64,000 nucleotides of DNA from Lunatimonas lonarensis (GTDB lineage Bacteria > Bacteroidota > Bacteroidia > Cytophagales > Cyclobacteriaceae): NCBI RefSeq assembly GCF_000390185.1, contig NZ_AQHR01000041.1, forward strand, positions 151,434 to 215,433. The letters are read 5' to 3'. The position numbers were made by a program, and so were the translations under genes. Of the stretch, positions 62,879-64,000 are shown piece by piece (position 1 is the first letter of the stretch; every line of letters starts with the position of its first letter). The notes beneath the pieces were generated by a model. The model had not been told where the DNA came from. It did no database searches and worked only from the letters and a program-made list of their open reading frames with translations.

Positions 62879-63916
62879 TTACCACTGTCCCACTTTTCGG
62901 TTTTGCATATGCCAAATCGAACTTCCGCGGTACTCCACGCCATTATGCATATGTTTCATTACAACCCCACATCCGGAAACTTTGCACCGCTTGGTGGCAG
63001 GTAGCCGAACAGCCACACCTGCTTGAACGGTGAATACCTGTTGACGCAATGCCTGCATCTCCAAACTTTCCAATCCGGGGTTATACCCAAACTCCCGTAC
63101 CATAATACCCGGACGAACAAACATTTTCGTGTACTCCGAAAACTCCCTTTCAATGCGAAGTCCTGCAGCATAATAAGGCAGAGACGATTCCAATCGATGG
63201 TCGAAGGATTGCCGCAAAAAAAGCCTGCCAAATTCGCCATCCAGTAAAAAACGCCAGGGATAATCCTGTTGCATACGAAGACGACGCTCGGATTGCATAT
63301 AGTGGTTTGCGCCTGAATACTTCCGGTAGCGGTAGTTTAGAAATGAACGTCTTTTGCCCGCGTCGTACAAAACCAACCCCACTGTGCCATACAACCTATC
63401 AAACATGAAACGATCGCTATCGAAGTTGAAACGGTAATCCTGCACCCTGAGTGCATTCATGGATCCCCATTCCCGACCGTATCCGCCCCCCACTTCGAGG
63501 AGGTCAAACAGGTTTAGACGGACGCCGACATGAAAAGGAAATGTGAAATTTCCGCCCCGAAACATCAGGGTATCTTCCGACCCAATATCCGTGACGGATT
63601 CTGTAATGACAGAGGTAATCGGATACTCCTTGGGCTCCAGGCTGCCAAAATTCAGGGTATTGGCGTGAAAACCCGAGCCGGTTCCTAATTCAAAAGCTAT
63701 ACTGCCAATCATGTTGCGGAAGACATTTCCCAGCTCGCTTTCGCTCTTTCGGGTTCTACTTTTTAGCTTGCGCTCGATCCCGAAAATATCGTCGTCCTGC
63801 CCAAAGCCAGGAAAAACCAGCAAACCTGCCAGCAGTACCACCATCCAAGTAATTCGACCGATACGGCCTAGCGTTGCTTGCATCTTCAGCATTTTTAATA
63901 ATCTCACTGACCCCAT
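62879..63916 (-). CDS. Exported beta-rich protein, probable outer membrane protein
   Basis: A 345-aa protein with an N-terminal signal around residues 20-40 (VVLLAGLLVFPGFGQ). The start may be later, for example the Met at about residue 9. Alternating aromatic strands (MFDRLYGTVGLVLYD, RRSFLNYRYRKYSG, GRLFLRQSFDHRLE) suggest a beta-barrel. No named family recognised. It lies 164 bp upstream of gyrA on the same strand. The remaining 63917-64000 region holds no visible gene. Confidence 0.65.
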   Translation of the reverse strand: MGSVRLLKMLKMQATLGRIGRITWMVVLLAGLLVFPGFGQDDDIFGIERKLKSRTRKSESELGNVFRNMIGSIAFELGTGSGFHANTLNFGSLEPKEYPITSVITESVTDIGSEDTLMFRGGNFTFPFHVGVRLNLFDLLEVGGGYGREWGSMNALRVQDYRFNFDSDRFMFDRLYGTVGLVLYDAGKRRSFLNYRYRKYSGANHYMQSERRLRMQQDYPWRFLLDGEFGRLFLRQSFDHRLESSLPYYAAGLRIEREFSEYTKMFVRPGIMVREFGYNPGLESLEMQALRQQVFTVQAGVAVRLPATKRCKVSGCGVVMKHMHNGVEYRGSSIWHMQNRKVGQW

Positions 63917-64000
63917 CTCCTGTTACAATATTCACCTTTATTTCAACAACGAATGTAAAATCGAGTAGGAAGATAGGGATTAGTTCCCTATCTGTCCTCT

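Overview
The window looks like a chromosomal segment of a Bacteroidota bacterium, most likely order Cytophagales (Cyclobacteriaceae or Algoriphagus-like; inferred from gene families, no 16S is present). Supporting signs are many lipoproteins with a Bacteroidota-style N-terminus, several upstream boxes matching the Bacteroidota -7 element TAnnTTTG, poor Shine-Dalgarno sequences, PVC-type CxxCH haem proteins, DUF418/DUF3253 genes and a Bacteroidota-type contractile injection system. No rRNA, tRNA, CRISPR array or insertion sequence was seen.

Left flank (46-12414). A minus-strand run encodes three related amidohydrolases, an NlpC/P60 lipoprotein and an M28 peptidase. Only the middle amidohydrolase keeps its metal ligands; the two flanking paralogues have lost them. 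A plus-strand set follows: a methyltransferase, a radical SAM/DUF3253 pair, msrA and a large conserved protein with a nucleoside-phosphorylase-like motif, closed by a clear intrinsic terminator.

Centre (12856-36622). An uninterrupted 24-kb plus-strand locus encodes an extracellular contractile injection system (eCIS, Afp/PVC/AlgoCIS type). In order: Pvc16-like cap, unknown 283-aa protein, sheath, two tube proteins, DUF5908 small protein, LysM protein, VgrG-like spike, PAAR tip, gp25, baseplate J (Afp11), Afp12-like wedge, an 896-aa protein at the usual fibre position, CIS_TMP protein, a 1184-aa DUF4157 cargo with an HNH-like nuclease module, a TPR protein and the AAA+ ATPase. There is one sheath gene only, with a roughly 200-residue Ala/Asp/Ser-rich insertion, and no recognisable tail-fibre gene. 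The likely logic is that tube and sheath assemble on the VgrG/PAAR/gp25/J baseplate, are capped by the Pvc16-like protein, and carry the DUF4157 protein as payload.

Right flank (36627-64000). Here lie small exported proteins, a glycosyltransferase, two PVC-type CxxCH lipoproteins (one fused to an SGNH-like domain), a DUF418 membrane protein broken by an in-frame amber codon, a TIM-barrel hydrolase, a guanine-deaminase-like enzyme, a metallophosphoesterase, a DASS transporter next to a GH30 lipoprotein, a TPR protein, gyrA and an outer-membrane-type protein. Embedded at 45375-50537 is an AT-rich peptide-export cassette: HlyD adaptor, C39-peptidase ABC exporter, HTH protein, two overlapping double-glycine prepeptides, a CPBP-family membrane protein and a small membrane protein. 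It is probably an undescribed two-peptide bacteriocin.
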